A DNA stretch of 64,000 nucleotides from Planctomycetaceae bacterium UBA6172 (GTDB lineage Bacteria > Planctomycetota > Planctomycetia > Pirellulales > Pirellulaceae): NCBI GenBank assembly GCA_002422955.1, contig DITY01000060.1:3927-67926 (forward strand), in the 5' to 3' direction. Shown in pieces: positions 17,721 through 26,802 of this stretch (within the stretch, counting starts at the first letter, position 1; each line of letters opens with the position of its first letter). Made by a program: the position numbers and the translations under genes. The notes beneath the pieces were generated by a model. The model made no database searches. It was given only the letters and a program-made list of their open reading frames with translations, and was not told where the DNA came from.

Positions 17721-18881
17721 TCAGGGTGTGATCTGGCCGGTGCCGGATACCGAATTGGCCGGACCCACGGGGGGGCGGTTACTGGGAGGTTGCGGGAGCG
17801 TCGCGTGACCGCCGGCCGAACCGCTCGAGATCGTTGCTTTCTTGGTAGGCGCGGCGAGCGGATGCAGGGAGCCGTCGGGATCCAAACGCGCCCGGCCGAC
17901 AAATCGAATGAGGGCCGGCGCGAGGCCGAAGGCGAGTCTTTCGATTTTGTGGAAATGTTTGGCCAGGCGGTTCTCGAGGTACTGCGCGAGGATTGCCGCG
18001 GGGATCGCGACCACCAATCCGGCCAGCGTGGTCACCAGGGCGACGTAGATCCCTTCGCTGAGCTGTTCACTGCGGCTTCGATCCGGGGTCAGGGTGGTCG
18101 ATTCGTGGAAGGCCATGATCATGCCCCAGACCGTACCGAGCAGTCCCATCAATGGGGTGGCCGCGGCGGCGAGGCTGAGCCAGCGAATGGGTGCGGCCTG
18201 GTCGTCCGCTTCGCGCTGGACCGCCTCCGTTGCCGCTCGTTCCACGTCCGCCAGCGGTTGTCCGGTTCGGAGGAGCATCGCCGCGATCGCGGTCGCGGCG
18301 GCGGAGGGGTGCGCCCGGCAGGCCGCCAAGGCGTTGGAGGGGCTGAAGCGTTCGATCGGGTCGGCAAGCCTTTGCAGCTCATTGACCAGCGCGACCGGGA
18401 TCAATCGCTTACGGCGGAGGTTCAGCATCCGTTCGACCGCGAGGGTGACGACCAGCATGGACATCAGCCCGATCGGGATCATGAACCCGCCGCCCCGCAG
18501 GATCAGTGACAGCAGGTCGATCCCGGTGGGTTGCGAATCGCCGGTCCGCAGGTCGGACTGAGGGACTTTCGGTTCCAAGATCGCTCGAATCGTCTCCCCG
18601 TCCACCGGTACGTCAACCGGCACGACCGGTACGTCAATTGCCTCGGCCGCACTCGGATCTGGGGCTTGGGCGATCGCGATCGGGCCGCAGGTCAACAGCG
18701 GCAGGAAGGCAGCGAGCAGGAACAGCATCGATCGCCGCGGCTTGTAATCCGACCGCCGGCTTGCCACGGGGTGATTACCGATCGGCGAGAGGTGGTAGTC
18801 GTGGGAACTCGGCACATCGGGACGGCACGCCGGGGCATGCATCGCGGTCATCGAGGGCTTGGGGTCCGAGGGCCGGTGCAT
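17721..18881 (-). CDS. exbB: ExbB/TolQ/MotA-family proton-channel protein with N-terminal extension
   Basis: 386 residues. The C-terminal part has the MotA/TolQ/ExbB domain: one helix GGGFMIPIGLMSMLVVTLAVE, a cytoplasmic loop with CRAHPSAAATAIAAML, then paired helices LSLAAAATPLMGLLGTVWGMIMAF and EGIYVALVTTLAGLVVAIPAAI. The TPLMGLLGTVWGM and ALVTTLAGL motifs are diagnostic. The N-terminus contains a signal-like helix MLFLLAAFLPLLTCG starting at residue 52 and an acidic Pro/Val linker. The first ATG (18881) directly follows the TAA stop of the TPR gene (TAAATG), so coupling favours it, although the helix could start at ATG 18728. Forms the motor with ExbD. Confidence 0.93.
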   Translation of the reverse strand: MHRPSDPKPSMTAMHAPACRPDVPSSHDYHLSPIGNHPVASRRSDYKPRRSMLFLLAAFLPLLTCGPIAIAQAPDPSAAEAIDVPVVPVDVPVDGETIRAILEPKVPQSDLRTGDSQPTGIDLLSLILRGGGFMIPIGLMSMLVVTLAVERMLNLRRKRLIPVALVNELQRLADPIERFSPSNALAACRAHPSAAATAIAAMLLRTGQPLADVERAATEAVQREADDQAAPIRWLSLAAAATPLMGLLGTVWGMIMAFHESTTLTPDRSRSEQLSEGIYVALVTTLAGLVVAIPAAILAQYLENRLAKHFHKIERLAFGLAPALIRFVGRARLDPDGSLHPLAAPTKKATISSGSAGGHATLPQPPSNRPPVGPANSVSGTGQITP

Positions 18882-21800
18882 TTAGGAGCCCGCCTTGCGA
18901 GGCGGGGCGTTGGATGGGAGCAGCTTGAACCCGAGCGTGCCCAGAGCTTGCAGACGCTCGCGACTTTTCGTTGCGAGTTCATGCTGAGGATGTTTGCGGA
19001 TCACGTAATCATAGAATTGCATCGCGATCTCGGCCGACTTTTTCTTGCCCTCCGCATCCTCAACGCCCTGCATCATCAATTCCGCGCAGCGTCCTGCTTC
19101 GAAGCCGCTCTTGGCCTGCCAATTGCGAATCTCGACGGGAGCTTGCTCGGCTCCATAGCCATACATCACGCGTTGAAACTCCGGGATCGCCTTAGCGAAG
19201 TCGCGTTTCCCGAACAGGATTTCGCCGATCATGAACCGTGATCTGGCACCCAGATCGTTGCGTTCCTTTTCGGCGACTTCGGTGTAGGTCGCGATCGCCT
19301 CCGCATCCTTGCCCAATTGTTGCAGGGAGTAGGCCGTCTCATAGCGGGCCTTGGTCAGATAGCTGGAGGCGGGAAATCGCTTGCCGAGTTCCTCGTACCA
19401 CTGAATGGACGGTTCCCAGCGTTTGAGCTGCGCGAGGCTTTGGCCGCCGTGTAGGAACACCAGTTCGCGGATTTGTCGGTCCGCTTCCTGATCGACATTT
19501 TCAGCGGATTCATCCCGGTCGAGGATCCGCTTCCTGGCGATTTCGTAAGCCGCGAGGGCGGCTTCGAATTGAAACAGCTTGAAATGCCCTTCGCCGACCA
19601 TCAGCAGCGCGTCGGCGAGGAATTGTCCCTCGGGGAACCGGGTCGACAAATCGGCAAACGTCGCCGTCGCCTTTTCGAATTCCCCCGCTTTGTATTGGGA
19701 CCAGCCTTGGCGGTAGAGCGATTTTTCTCGCAGGTCGTCAGTTGCCTCAGGGGAGGTCGCGGCCGCCGCGAAAGAGCTCGCCGCATCGGCCCAAGCCTCG
19801 TTCTGGTAACGCCGTTGGCCGACGAAATAATGCGCCTCGGGAACCTGCGGGGATTCGGGAAATCGCTCGATCAACTCGCGGAACCGTTTTTCGGCTTCGT
19901 CATCCTGTCCCCCTTCCTTCAATGCCCACGCCCATTCGCCGAGGACCTTTTCCAGGTCCGGGTAATTGGGGACCGTCGCGACCAATTCCGCCAATCGCTT
20001 CGACGCCTCCGCGGGCCGTTTCTCCGCCTGGTCGATCAAGGCCAGCTCATACAGCGCGTGTCCTCGCCCGGTCACCCCCTCCGGTGCTTTCGCGAGAAAC
20101 GCTTCTAGCGTGGCGGTCGCTTCCGCGGGGCGATCGAGTGATCGCAAACACATCCCCATGGCCAATCGGGCGTCGCCGGCGAGTTGATGATTCTCATGCT
20201 CCTTGACCAACTGTTCCAAGGGCACGAGCGCGGCTTCGGGTTGTTCGGCCCGCATCAGGTTCCAGCCGCGACCATAGAGCGCCGCCGGGATCAGTCCGGG
20301 GTCGCGTTTCGATATCAGCAGGTCGTTGAAGCGTTCCGCGGCCGTGAGGTGATCGCCTTTCCGCGCGGCCATCAATGCCAGGCGATAGCGTGCCTGATCG
20401 CTCCAAGGGCTGTCGGCATCCTGCTGGATCATCTGTTGCCAGGTTTCGGTGGCTTTGGCTTCATTGCCGGCGGCGGAGTGAGCCTGACCCAATTGCAGCC
20501 TGGTTTCGCTCGCATGCTGCCAGGCCGGGTCGGCTGCCAGCGATTCCTCGAAGGCTTGGATCGCTTCGGGACCACGCTGTTGTGAGAGCTGGATCGAGCC
20601 GGCGATGAAACTCGCTTCGGCTGCTTGAGCGGGCGTGAAGCCGGCACGCTGTTCCGTGAGCAAGCGGATCGCTTCATCCGGCTGTCCCGCCAACGATTTT
20701 GCGGTAGCGGCGCGAATTACCCACAGCGGCCACTGGGGCTTCGCTCGCGAGGCCGGATCGTCCAGCAGTCGCTGGTATTGCTCCGCTGCTTTCGTCGCGT
20801 TTCCAGCGATCAACTCAGCCTCGCCGCTCAAGTAGCGAACGTCGGGGATCAGCGGATCGTTGGGAAACTTCTCGAGAAACTCCGTCGCCCATGCGTTCGT
20901 CTCCTTGGTCTGGCCGATCTGCAACGCGGCGAAGGCGGCGTTGTACAAAGCTCGCGGCGCTTCGGGACCGTCGGGCGCGGCGCGGTACAGGTCGGCGAAC
21001 AGATTCATCGCCTCCGCCACCTTGCCCGGCAACAGCATGGTCGCCTCCGCCAGGTCGAGCTTCAACGTATTGGCATAGGGTCCGGCGACGCCGGCATCGA
21101 TTTGCTGTTTGGCGACCGCAACCGCCGCTTCCGGCTTCCCATCCCGCAGCGCGATCATGGCTAGCCAGTGGGCCGATTCGGTCGAGGAGACCGGGTCCTT
21201 TAGCGACAAGACTCGCTCGAATCGCTTGGAGGCTTCCATGAGGTCGCCCGCGCGGTAAACGGCCTGTGCGGAGGCGAGCGTGGCCGCCGCGGCGTAGGGA
21301 GAGTCGGGGAATTCGTTCACCAGGCGTTCGTAGATCACGGAAGCCTCGGCGGGGCGATCGGCCTGGACCAGGGCGAACGCTTGACGGAGCAACGCGTAGG
21401 GCCGATCGGCACTTTCCTCGGCCGCGATCTGCTCGAACAGCGAGATCGCTTCGTCGAACCGTTTCTGCAGGATACTGGCGTCGCCCATCCGGAGTTTCGC
21501 GTCGACCCGCAGTTGGCCATCTTTGCAGGCCTCGACCACTTGTCGGTAGGCGGCCATGGCATCGTCGAATCGCCCCGCTTCCTCCAACGCGATCCCACGA
21601 GCGAACATCGCTTCGCAACGCAGCGGCGACTCCTGAGTGGATTCCAAGGCCAGCAGGCGGTCGTACAGTGCGATCGCTTCCTTTGTCTTTCCCAAAGCGT
21701 AGGCCGCTTCTCCGCCGTAGAACATCGCCCGATCGAGATACTTGCTCTGCGGTTTTTCGCGAATTAGCGTCTTGAAAGCTGCCGAGCTCGCTTCGAGCCG

Positions 21801-22286
21801 CTTCGGGTCGCGTTTTTCCCCCTCTCCCGCGGCCGCGAACTGACACCAGCCGAGATTGATCAGGCTTTCTTCACGCACATCCGACTTGGGATCGCCCACG
21901 GCGCGCGCAAAGGCGTCGGCGGCGGCCGCGTAGTCGGGCGTGGTTTGTTGCATGTAGCAAACGCCGAGATAATGCGATGCCTTGGCGACCAACGGCTCGT
22001 TGGGGTAGTCCCGCAGGAACTTGGTCCATGCTTCGATCGCGAGCGGGAACGCGCCGTTCGTTTGGAAGTTGGCCGCGTCGGCGTAAGCGGCCATCGCCTT
22101 TTCGTTGACCTTGTCCTCGGCTTTGCCCGCGGGAGGCGCTTCTTGAGCGACCGCGGGCGGCATCGGCAGTCTGAGGACCGAGTCCGGCGCGAGCATCAGC
22201 GCGGCCGTGGACAAGGCGACCAGTAGTGGAACTCGGCTCGCACGCTGGGCGGAGGTCGGGAGTGCCGTTGGGGAACAGGATGCCAT
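18882..22286 (-). CDS. Giant exported TPR-repeat protein
   Basis: About 1134 residues from ATG 22286 (an in-frame TTG lies 9 bases earlier). A signal peptide (VPLLVALSTAALMLAPDS) is followed by a nearly uninterrupted series of tetratricopeptide repeats, of which many read like A...Y..LL...P.S..A..A.Y..G. Examples are YDRLLALESTQESPLRCEAMFARG and FADLSTRFPEGQFLADALLMVG. The repeats resemble those of YbgF/CpoB and BamD, periplasmic scaffold proteins connected with Tol-Pal and outer-membrane assembly. First gene of the operon with ExbB, ExbD and the toroid protein. Probably a periplasmic protein-binding scaffold; no enzymatic motif is seen. Confidence 0.88.
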   Translation of the reverse strand: MASCSPTALPTSAQRASRVPLLVALSTAALMLAPDSVLRLPMPPAVAQEAPPAGKAEDKVNEKAMAAYADAANFQTNGAFPLAIEAWTKFLRDYPNEPLVAKASHYLGVCYMQQTTPDYAAAADAFARAVGDPKSDVREESLINLGWCQFAAAGEGEKRDPKRLEASSAAFKTLIREKPQSKYLDRAMFYGGEAAYALGKTKEAIALYDRLLALESTQESPLRCEAMFARGIALEEAGRFDDAMAAYRQVVEACKDGQLRVDAKLRMGDASILQKRFDEAISLFEQIAAEESADRPYALLRQAFALVQADRPAEASVIYERLVNEFPDSPYAAAATLASAQAVYRAGDLMEASKRFERVLSLKDPVSSTESAHWLAMIALRDGKPEAAVAVAKQQIDAGVAGPYANTLKLDLAEATMLLPGKVAEAMNLFADLYRAAPDGPEAPRALYNAAFAALQIGQTKETNAWATEFLEKFPNDPLIPDVRYLSGEAELIAGNATKAAEQYQRLLDDPASRAKPQWPLWVIRAATAKSLAGQPDEAIRLLTEQRAGFTPAQAAEASFIAGSIQLSQQRGPEAIQAFEESLAADPAWQHASETRLQLGQAHSAAGNEAKATETWQQMIQQDADSPWSDQARYRLALMAARKGDHLTAAERFNDLLISKRDPGLIPAALYGRGWNLMRAEQPEAALVPLEQLVKEHENHQLAGDARLAMGMCLRSLDRPAEATATLEAFLAKAPEGVTGRGHALYELALIDQAEKRPAEASKRLAELVATVPNYPDLEKVLGEWAWALKEGGQDDEAEKRFRELIERFPESPQVPEAHYFVGQRRYQNEAWADAASSFAAAATSPEATDDLREKSLYRQGWSQYKAGEFEKATATFADLSTRFPEGQFLADALLMVGEGHFKLFQFEAALAAYEIARKRILDRDESAENVDQEADRQIRELVFLHGGQSLAQLKRWEPSIQWYEELGKRFPASSYLTKARYETAYSLQQLGKDAEAIATYTEVAEKERNDLGARSRFMIGEILFGKRDFAKAIPEFQRVMYGYGAEQAPVEIRNWQAKSGFEAGRCAELMMQGVEDAEGKKKSAEIAMQFYDYVIRKHPQHELATKSRERLQALGTLGFKLLPSNAPPRKAGS

Positions 22287-22409
22287 GGAGATCAAGTATT
22301 GTCAGGGAAACCACCGGGAGAGACATCTTTAGTTTAGCCCTGCCGCCAGGGGATCGCAAAGGATGAGCATCGCTCGCACCCTCAGCGCCGGCCCGTTCCA
22401 GAAGCCTGT

Positions 22410-23216
22410 TCAGTGCGGCCAAAACAGCATTGCGGCCGCCATCAACACCATCGAAGAGTTCTCGATGATCGTGACCGACGACATCGGCAGGTTGAACGCC
22501 GTTCCCAGGCAAGCGCACTGGATGGCGCGACGGCTGCGGACGGCTCGGACCACCCCGATCAGGCCGATGCCCATCAGCAGGATCGTGGCCAGGTTGGTGG
22601 CGATGGGGAATTTCCCGAATAGGTAGGCTAGGCCGAGTCCCAATTCGATGAAGGGATACGCCAGACCGTACCCGGTCGAACGCGCGGCGATCAGGTCGTA
22701 GGAGGCAAAAGCGGTGGCAAATTTCGAAACGTTCAGCAATTTGAAGAAGGCGAAGCCGACAAAAAACAGCCCCATGAAGGAGCTCATCGCCTGGTGCCAG
22801 GACCACCGCGGCGAGTCCCACTGCAACAGCACGGTCCCGCCCAGGATGTAGAGCAGCACCAGAAACAAAGGCCAATAAGTTGCCAGCGAGACCGGCGGCA
22901 AGGGGCTGGCCGTGTCGCGGCCGCCGACGGGAGGGCCGGAAATCCCCGACACGATCGGCTTCTCACCGGCCGCGTTCCGTTCAAACCGTTCGCCCGAACT
23001 CGGCTCGTCATGCGGGATGGCGTCGAACCCCGCCTGACGAACCACGGCGACGATTTCAGCCACAACTGCGGAGTCGCTGATCGAGACAGTTAGGCGTTTG
23101 TCCGGATCGTTGGTGTCGACCGACCAGTTTTCCAATCCGGCGATCCGATTCAACCCCGGGGTAACCTTGCTGACGCAAGCCCCACAATTGAGCGTTGTTT
23201 TGAACGATGTCTGCAT
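22410..23216 (-). CDS. HMA metal-binding domain fused to MauE/DoxX-like membrane protein
   Basis: 268 residues. Residues 1-70 form a heavy-metal-associated domain with the metal-binding pair C11-x2-C14 in LNCGACVSKV and a ferredoxin-like strand pattern. After a short linker come four hydrophobic helices (about 115-265) like MauE/DoxX-type redox-associated membrane proteins. A second cysteine motif, AIQCACLGTAFNLP, lies in the loop before the last helix. HMA domains carry Cu(I) or Zn(II); MauE-type proteins assist disulfide formation. A role in metal transfer or thiol redox in the membrane is inferred. It is 114 bases upstream of the TPR operon on the same strand and could be cotranscribed. 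Confidence 0.82.
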   Translation of the reverse strand: MQTSFKTTLNCGACVSKVTPGLNRIAGLENWSVDTNDPDKRLTVSISDSAVVAEIVAVVRQAGFDAIPHDEPSSGERFERNAAGEKPIVSGISGPPVGGRDTASPLPPVSLATYWPLFLVLLYILGGTVLLQWDSPRWSWHQAMSSFMGLFFVGFAFFKLLNVSKFATAFASYDLIAARSTGYGLAYPFIELGLGLAYLFGKFPIATNLATILLMGIGLIGVVRAVRSRRAIQCACLGTAFNLPMSSVTIIENSSMVLMAAAMLFWPH

Positions 23217-23409
23217 GGATCGGATCCCGTGAATGCGTTGCCCGCGAGCGTGCCGCGGGGTGGTCAGCCGGCCGGGTGACCCGAATCAGGCCCCCCGATG
23301 CGTGAACCGACCGCCGATTCAAGCCGCCCGCCTACGGGATATAGTATCGCTGGCGAGGAGCGACAACGCAGTTTCCTCGTCTCGCCCCTCCGCCCCGAGA
23401 GACCCGGTA

Positions 23410-24249
23410 ATGCTGGACCTGTTCGACAAAATCAATGATGCCCAAGAGGCGATCCGCCGTCACTGGGACCGTCAACCACGAGTCGCGGTCGTCTTGGGGA
23501 CTGGCCTGGGGGGCTTGGCCGCCCAAATCGAGGTGGAGGCGTCGATCGATTATGCCGACATCCCCCACTTCCCCCGCTCGACCGCCGTCAGCCATCGCGG
23601 ACGTTTGGTTTGCGGGATGCTCGACGGCGTGCCCGTGGTCGCGATGGAGGGGCGGTTTCATTTTTATGAGGGTTATCCGCTCAAGCAGATCACCCTACCG
23701 ATTCGCGTATTCCGATCGCTGGGGGCTGAGTTGCTGGTGCTGTCCAACGCCTGCGGCGGGATGAATCCGTATTTCGCTTGCGGCGACATCATGGTCATCG
23801 AAGATCATATCAATCTGATCGGCGACAATCCCTTGATCGGCATCAATGACGATCGGTTGGGGCCGCGGTTTCCCGACATGTGTGAGCCTTATGACTTGTT
23901 GTGGGTCGATCGGGTCCGCGCGATCGCGCGGCGTCACCAGATCGAAGCGCACAAAGGTGTCTTCGTCGCCGTGGCGGGTCCGAATCTGGAAACCCGCGCC
24001 GAGTACCGCTTTCTGAGGATGATCGGCGCGGATGTTGTTGGGATGAGTACGGTGCCGGAAGCGATTGTGGCCGTGCACTGCGGCCTGAAGGTGATCGGGC
24101 TGTCGGTGATCACCGACATGTGTTTGCCCGACGCGCTCCATCCGGCCAACGTCGAGGAGATCATCCGCATCGCCGGGGAAGCCGAACCGAAGCTCACGCT
24201 GCTGGTCCGCGAGATCGTCCGCGAAGCGGGCCAGGTGCGAATGGCGTGA
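23410..24249 (+). CDS. Purine nucleoside phosphorylase, paralogue 1 (variant active site)
   Basis: 279 residues; trimeric PNP/MTAP family, phosphorolysis of purine nucleosides in salvage. Phosphate loop GTGLGGL, the central SNACGGMNP, E194 in GPNLETRAEYRFL (base-binding Glu, human E201) and GADVVGMSTVPEAIVA are conserved. Two sites differ from standard PNPs: Thr in the phosphate loop where PNP has Ser (human S33), and D236 in SVITDMCLP where PNP has Asn (human N243). Both substitutions are like those in MTAP, which accepts 6-amino purines. ATG 23410 aligns with homologues; the longer in-frame extension is not family-like. Its paralogue follows 82 bases downstream. Confidence 0.9.
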   Translation: MLDLFDKINDAQEAIRRHWDRQPRVAVVLGTGLGGLAAQIEVEASIDYADIPHFPRSTAVSHRGRLVCGMLDGVPVVAMEGRFHFYEGYPLKQITLPIRVFRSLGAELLVLSNACGGMNPYFACGDIMVIEDHINLIGDNPLIGINDDRLGPRFPDMCEPYDLLWVDRVRAIARRHQIEAHKGVFVAVAGPNLETRAEYRFLRMIGADVVGMSTVPEAIVAVHCGLKVIGLSVITDMCLPDALHPANVEEIIRIAGEAEPKLTLLVREIVREAGQVRMA

Positions 24250-24331
24250 AGGTTCGGTGCGAGGATGCCATCACGGTTACCCCCCTGTCCCGGTTGCGAA
24301 GGTTTCGTGTTTCCTAATCGGATGACAACCC

Positions 24332-25198
24332 ATGACTTCATCCGCTCATCCCTCCGCCGAGTTATTGGCCTCCGCCGACTTGCTGGACCGCGCGGTGCGC
24401 CGCGTGCGTGAGCGGTCGGCGCGGCGTCCCCAAGTCGCGATCATTTTGGGTAGCGGATTGGGGGGCTTGGCCGACCAGATCGTCGATGCGGAAGTGTTCG
24501 ACTTCGCGGACCTTCCGGGTTTCGGACGAGCGACGGCCGAGGGACATCGCGGGCAACTGTTTCTCGGAGACTTGAACCGGGTCCCGGTCGTCGTTTTGGC
24601 CGGCAGGCTGCATCGTTACGAGGGATACGACGACTGCCAGGTCGCGTTTCCGATCCGCGTGATGGCTGCGCTGGGTGCGAAGCGATTGATCGTCAGCAAC
24701 GCGGTTGGCGGCCTGAACCCGTTATTGCGGGTCGGTGACTTCGTGATCATTCACGATCATCTCGATCTGGTCAGACGCCGCTGGGCATGGTCTGCCGCCA
24801 CCGATCGCGAACCGGGGCCGCGATCGATCGAATGCTATGACCCGGGCTTGATCGAACGGGCATTGGCCGCGGGTCGTGCCGGTGATTTTCGGGCCATTCC
24901 CGGCATTTACATCGCCACGCTCGGACCGACGTTCGAGACCCGAGCGGAATACCGGATGTTCCGCCGGCTGGGTGGCGATGTGGTGGGAATGAGCATGGCA
25001 CCGGAGGCGCGGATGGCGTTCTCTCTCGGCATGACGGTGCTCGGGCTGTCGGTGGTCAGCAACGTCGCGCGGCCCGACAGCATGCCAAGGTCGGGGGTGT
25101 TACCGACTGATCATCAGGAGGTTTTGGGGGTCGGTCGCGCCGCGGTGGGGAAGCTCCGCCGCATCCTCGATGCGACGTTGGGCGGTCCCGTGGTGTAA
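24332..25198 (+). CDS. Purine nucleoside phosphorylase, paralogue 2 (canonical active site)
   Basis: 288 residues of the same family as the preceding gene. Phosphate loop GSGLGGL with the canonical Ser, GRLHRYEGY, SNAVGGLNP, E202 in GPTFETRAEYRMF and GGDVVGMSMAPEA. The base-site Asn is present as N244 in SVVSNVARP, matching human N243, so inosine/guanosine-type activity is the expected specificity. The two genes are tandem on the same strand with 82 bases between them and probably arose by duplication; they have since diverged a good deal in sequence. Confidence 0.9.
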   Translation: MTSSAHPSAELLASADLLDRAVRRVRERSARRPQVAIILGSGLGGLADQIVDAEVFDFADLPGFGRATAEGHRGQLFLGDLNRVPVVVLAGRLHRYEGYDDCQVAFPIRVMAALGAKRLIVSNAVGGLNPLLRVGDFVIIHDHLDLVRRRWAWSAATDREPGPRSIECYDPGLIERALAAGRAGDFRAIPGIYIATLGPTFETRAEYRMFRRLGGDVVGMSMAPEARMAFSLGMTVLGLSVVSNVARPDSMPRSGVLPTDHQEVLGVGRAAVGKLRRILDATLGGPVV

Positions 25199-25308
25199 GC
25201 TGAACGGCGCTGTCGAAGAGTTTCCGTTGCCGCGCATGCCGGTGGCCTTCGTTCGCGGGTCCATCGGTGGTGGAGTTTCATCCGGTCGTTCGAATTCGGG
25301 GATCGCTC

Positions 25309-26787
25309 ATGTCACGTTCATGGATTGCCTCCCTCGCCGTAGGGAGTTTGTTGGGCTTTGGGATCAATTGGGCGGTTGCCGGGGCGGATGAGCCGCCAAA
25401 CCCGCTCGCGGGGCAGGCTGCCGCACCTGATCCGGCCGAGACGGAAACGGATGCGCCGCCCAACTTTGAACAGCTCGCGAAATGGATCCGCGAACGCAAG
25501 TATGAGGAGGCGATGGCGCGACTCGAGTCGGCGATCGAGAAGGACCCCCAGAACCATGCCTTGGGCATGATGTATTCTTATTTGATCGCCGGGGTCAGCC
25601 GTGATCGATCCGATGAGGCGTTCGCGTTAATCCGCGACTGGGCAACGCGAGGTCTCGAAAATCCTTCACCGAAGACTTCCGAATTGATGGGCATCGCGAC
25701 CGCGGTGGATGCGCTCGTGAGTCGCGATACAGCGCTGACCAGCGAAGCTAAACTCGCCCTGCTGGCCCAGCTTCAAGCGAAGCTCGCGGGAGATGATCCC
25801 CGTTTGGAGTCATCACGGCAGACGATACTCTCGCGGAAAATCTCGATCCTGCTCGATGCGGATCATAAGGATGAGGCCCTCGCGGAATTGGAAACGATGA
25901 TCGCCGCGGCCCGTGAGGAACGCGGCGGTGCGCTTCCCTCGTTCGTTAGAGCGGTACAAGCCTTTCAATCGCTAGGCGGTAGCTCGTTCCCCGAACGCGT
26001 GGCCGAGTTGACCGATGAGGCGGAGGTGATGACGGCTGAGGCGGTCGCCAAGGACCAGATCACGCTCGTCGAGTTCCAGGCCTACTACATGCTGCGAATG
26101 AACCGAGTCAGCGCCCTGGTACGGACTGACCCGGAAGCGGCCGAGCCGATGTTGCAGGAGTTGGAAGCTGCTCTGGAATGGGCTCCGCTCAAGCTGAAGC
26201 AGTCGTCGGAGGCGATGTTGTCGAGTTACACGCGCACCCTGCGGTCGCTTCGCGCGCGTCTGGAATCGGCCAAGAAGATCAACGCGCTGCTGGGGACGGA
26301 GGCGCCCGAGATCGATGCCGAGCATTTTGTTGCCAGCGAACCGGTCACGATGGAGGCGTTGCGCGGGAAAGTGGTGCTGATCGACTTTTGGGCGGTCTGG
26401 TGTGGCCCCTGCATCGCGACCTTTCCCCACTTGATCGAATGGCAGGAGAAATATGCCGATAAGGGTTTGGTGATTTTGGGGGCGACACAATTCTATGGCT
26501 ATCGTTGGGATGATGAAGCCGGCCGCGCCCTGCGTGATGAGAAGGGCCAGGTCTCGCCCGCGACCGAGTTGGCGATGCTCGAAAAGTTTCGCGAGTCGCA
26601 TTCGCTCCGCCACGGCTTCTTCGTGACGCCGGAAGGAAGCTCTTATTCAAACGCTTATGGAGTGACCGGGATTCCGCACGTCGTGCTGATCGACCAACAG
26701 GGGAAGATTCAGATGGTCCGCATCGGCTCGGGCGACGCCAACGCACGGGACTTGGAAGGCAAGATCGAGGAGTTGCTCGGCGGCTGA
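25309..26787 (+). CDS. Exported TlpA-type thioredoxin-fold protein with helical N-terminal domain
   Basis: 492 residues. A signal peptide (WIASLAVGSLLGFGINWAVAG) is followed by an alpha-helical region (about 50-320) with TPR-like pairs (YEEAMARLESAIEKDPQNHALG) and then a TlpA/ResA-type thioredoxin domain with VVLIDFWAVWCGPC (active-site C365-x2-C368), cis-Pro loop GVTGIPHVVLID and a C-terminal helix. Such proteins reduce or oxidise disulfides outside the cytoplasm; planctomycetes have many such fusions. ATG 25309 starts the signal peptide. The helical domain probably binds a client protein. It ends 16 bases from the recG stop on the opposite strand. Confidence 0.87.
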   Translation: MSRSWIASLAVGSLLGFGINWAVAGADEPPNPLAGQAAAPDPAETETDAPPNFEQLAKWIRERKYEEAMARLESAIEKDPQNHALGMMYSYLIAGVSRDRSDEAFALIRDWATRGLENPSPKTSELMGIATAVDALVSRDTALTSEAKLALLAQLQAKLAGDDPRLESSRQTILSRKISILLDADHKDEALAELETMIAAAREERGGALPSFVRAVQAFQSLGGSSFPERVAELTDEAEVMTAEAVAKDQITLVEFQAYYMLRMNRVSALVRTDPEAAEPMLQELEAALEWAPLKLKQSSEAMLSSYTRTLRSLRARLESAKKINALLGTEAPEIDAEHFVASEPVTMEALRGKVVLIDFWAVWCGPCIATFPHLIEWQEKYADKGLVILGATQFYGYRWDDEAGRALRDEKGQVSPATELAMLEKFRESHSLRHGFFVTPEGSSYSNAYGVTGIPHVVLIDQQGKIQMVRIGSGDANARDLEGKIEELLGG

Positions 26788-26802
26788 ACAGGCTGCGGTC
26801 GA

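Noticed and set aside
20815..21846. Minus-strand open frame of 343 codons in another frame inside the TPR gene
   Set aside because: Arg/Gly-rich translation, no start site, lies wholly in a clear TPR coding sequence.
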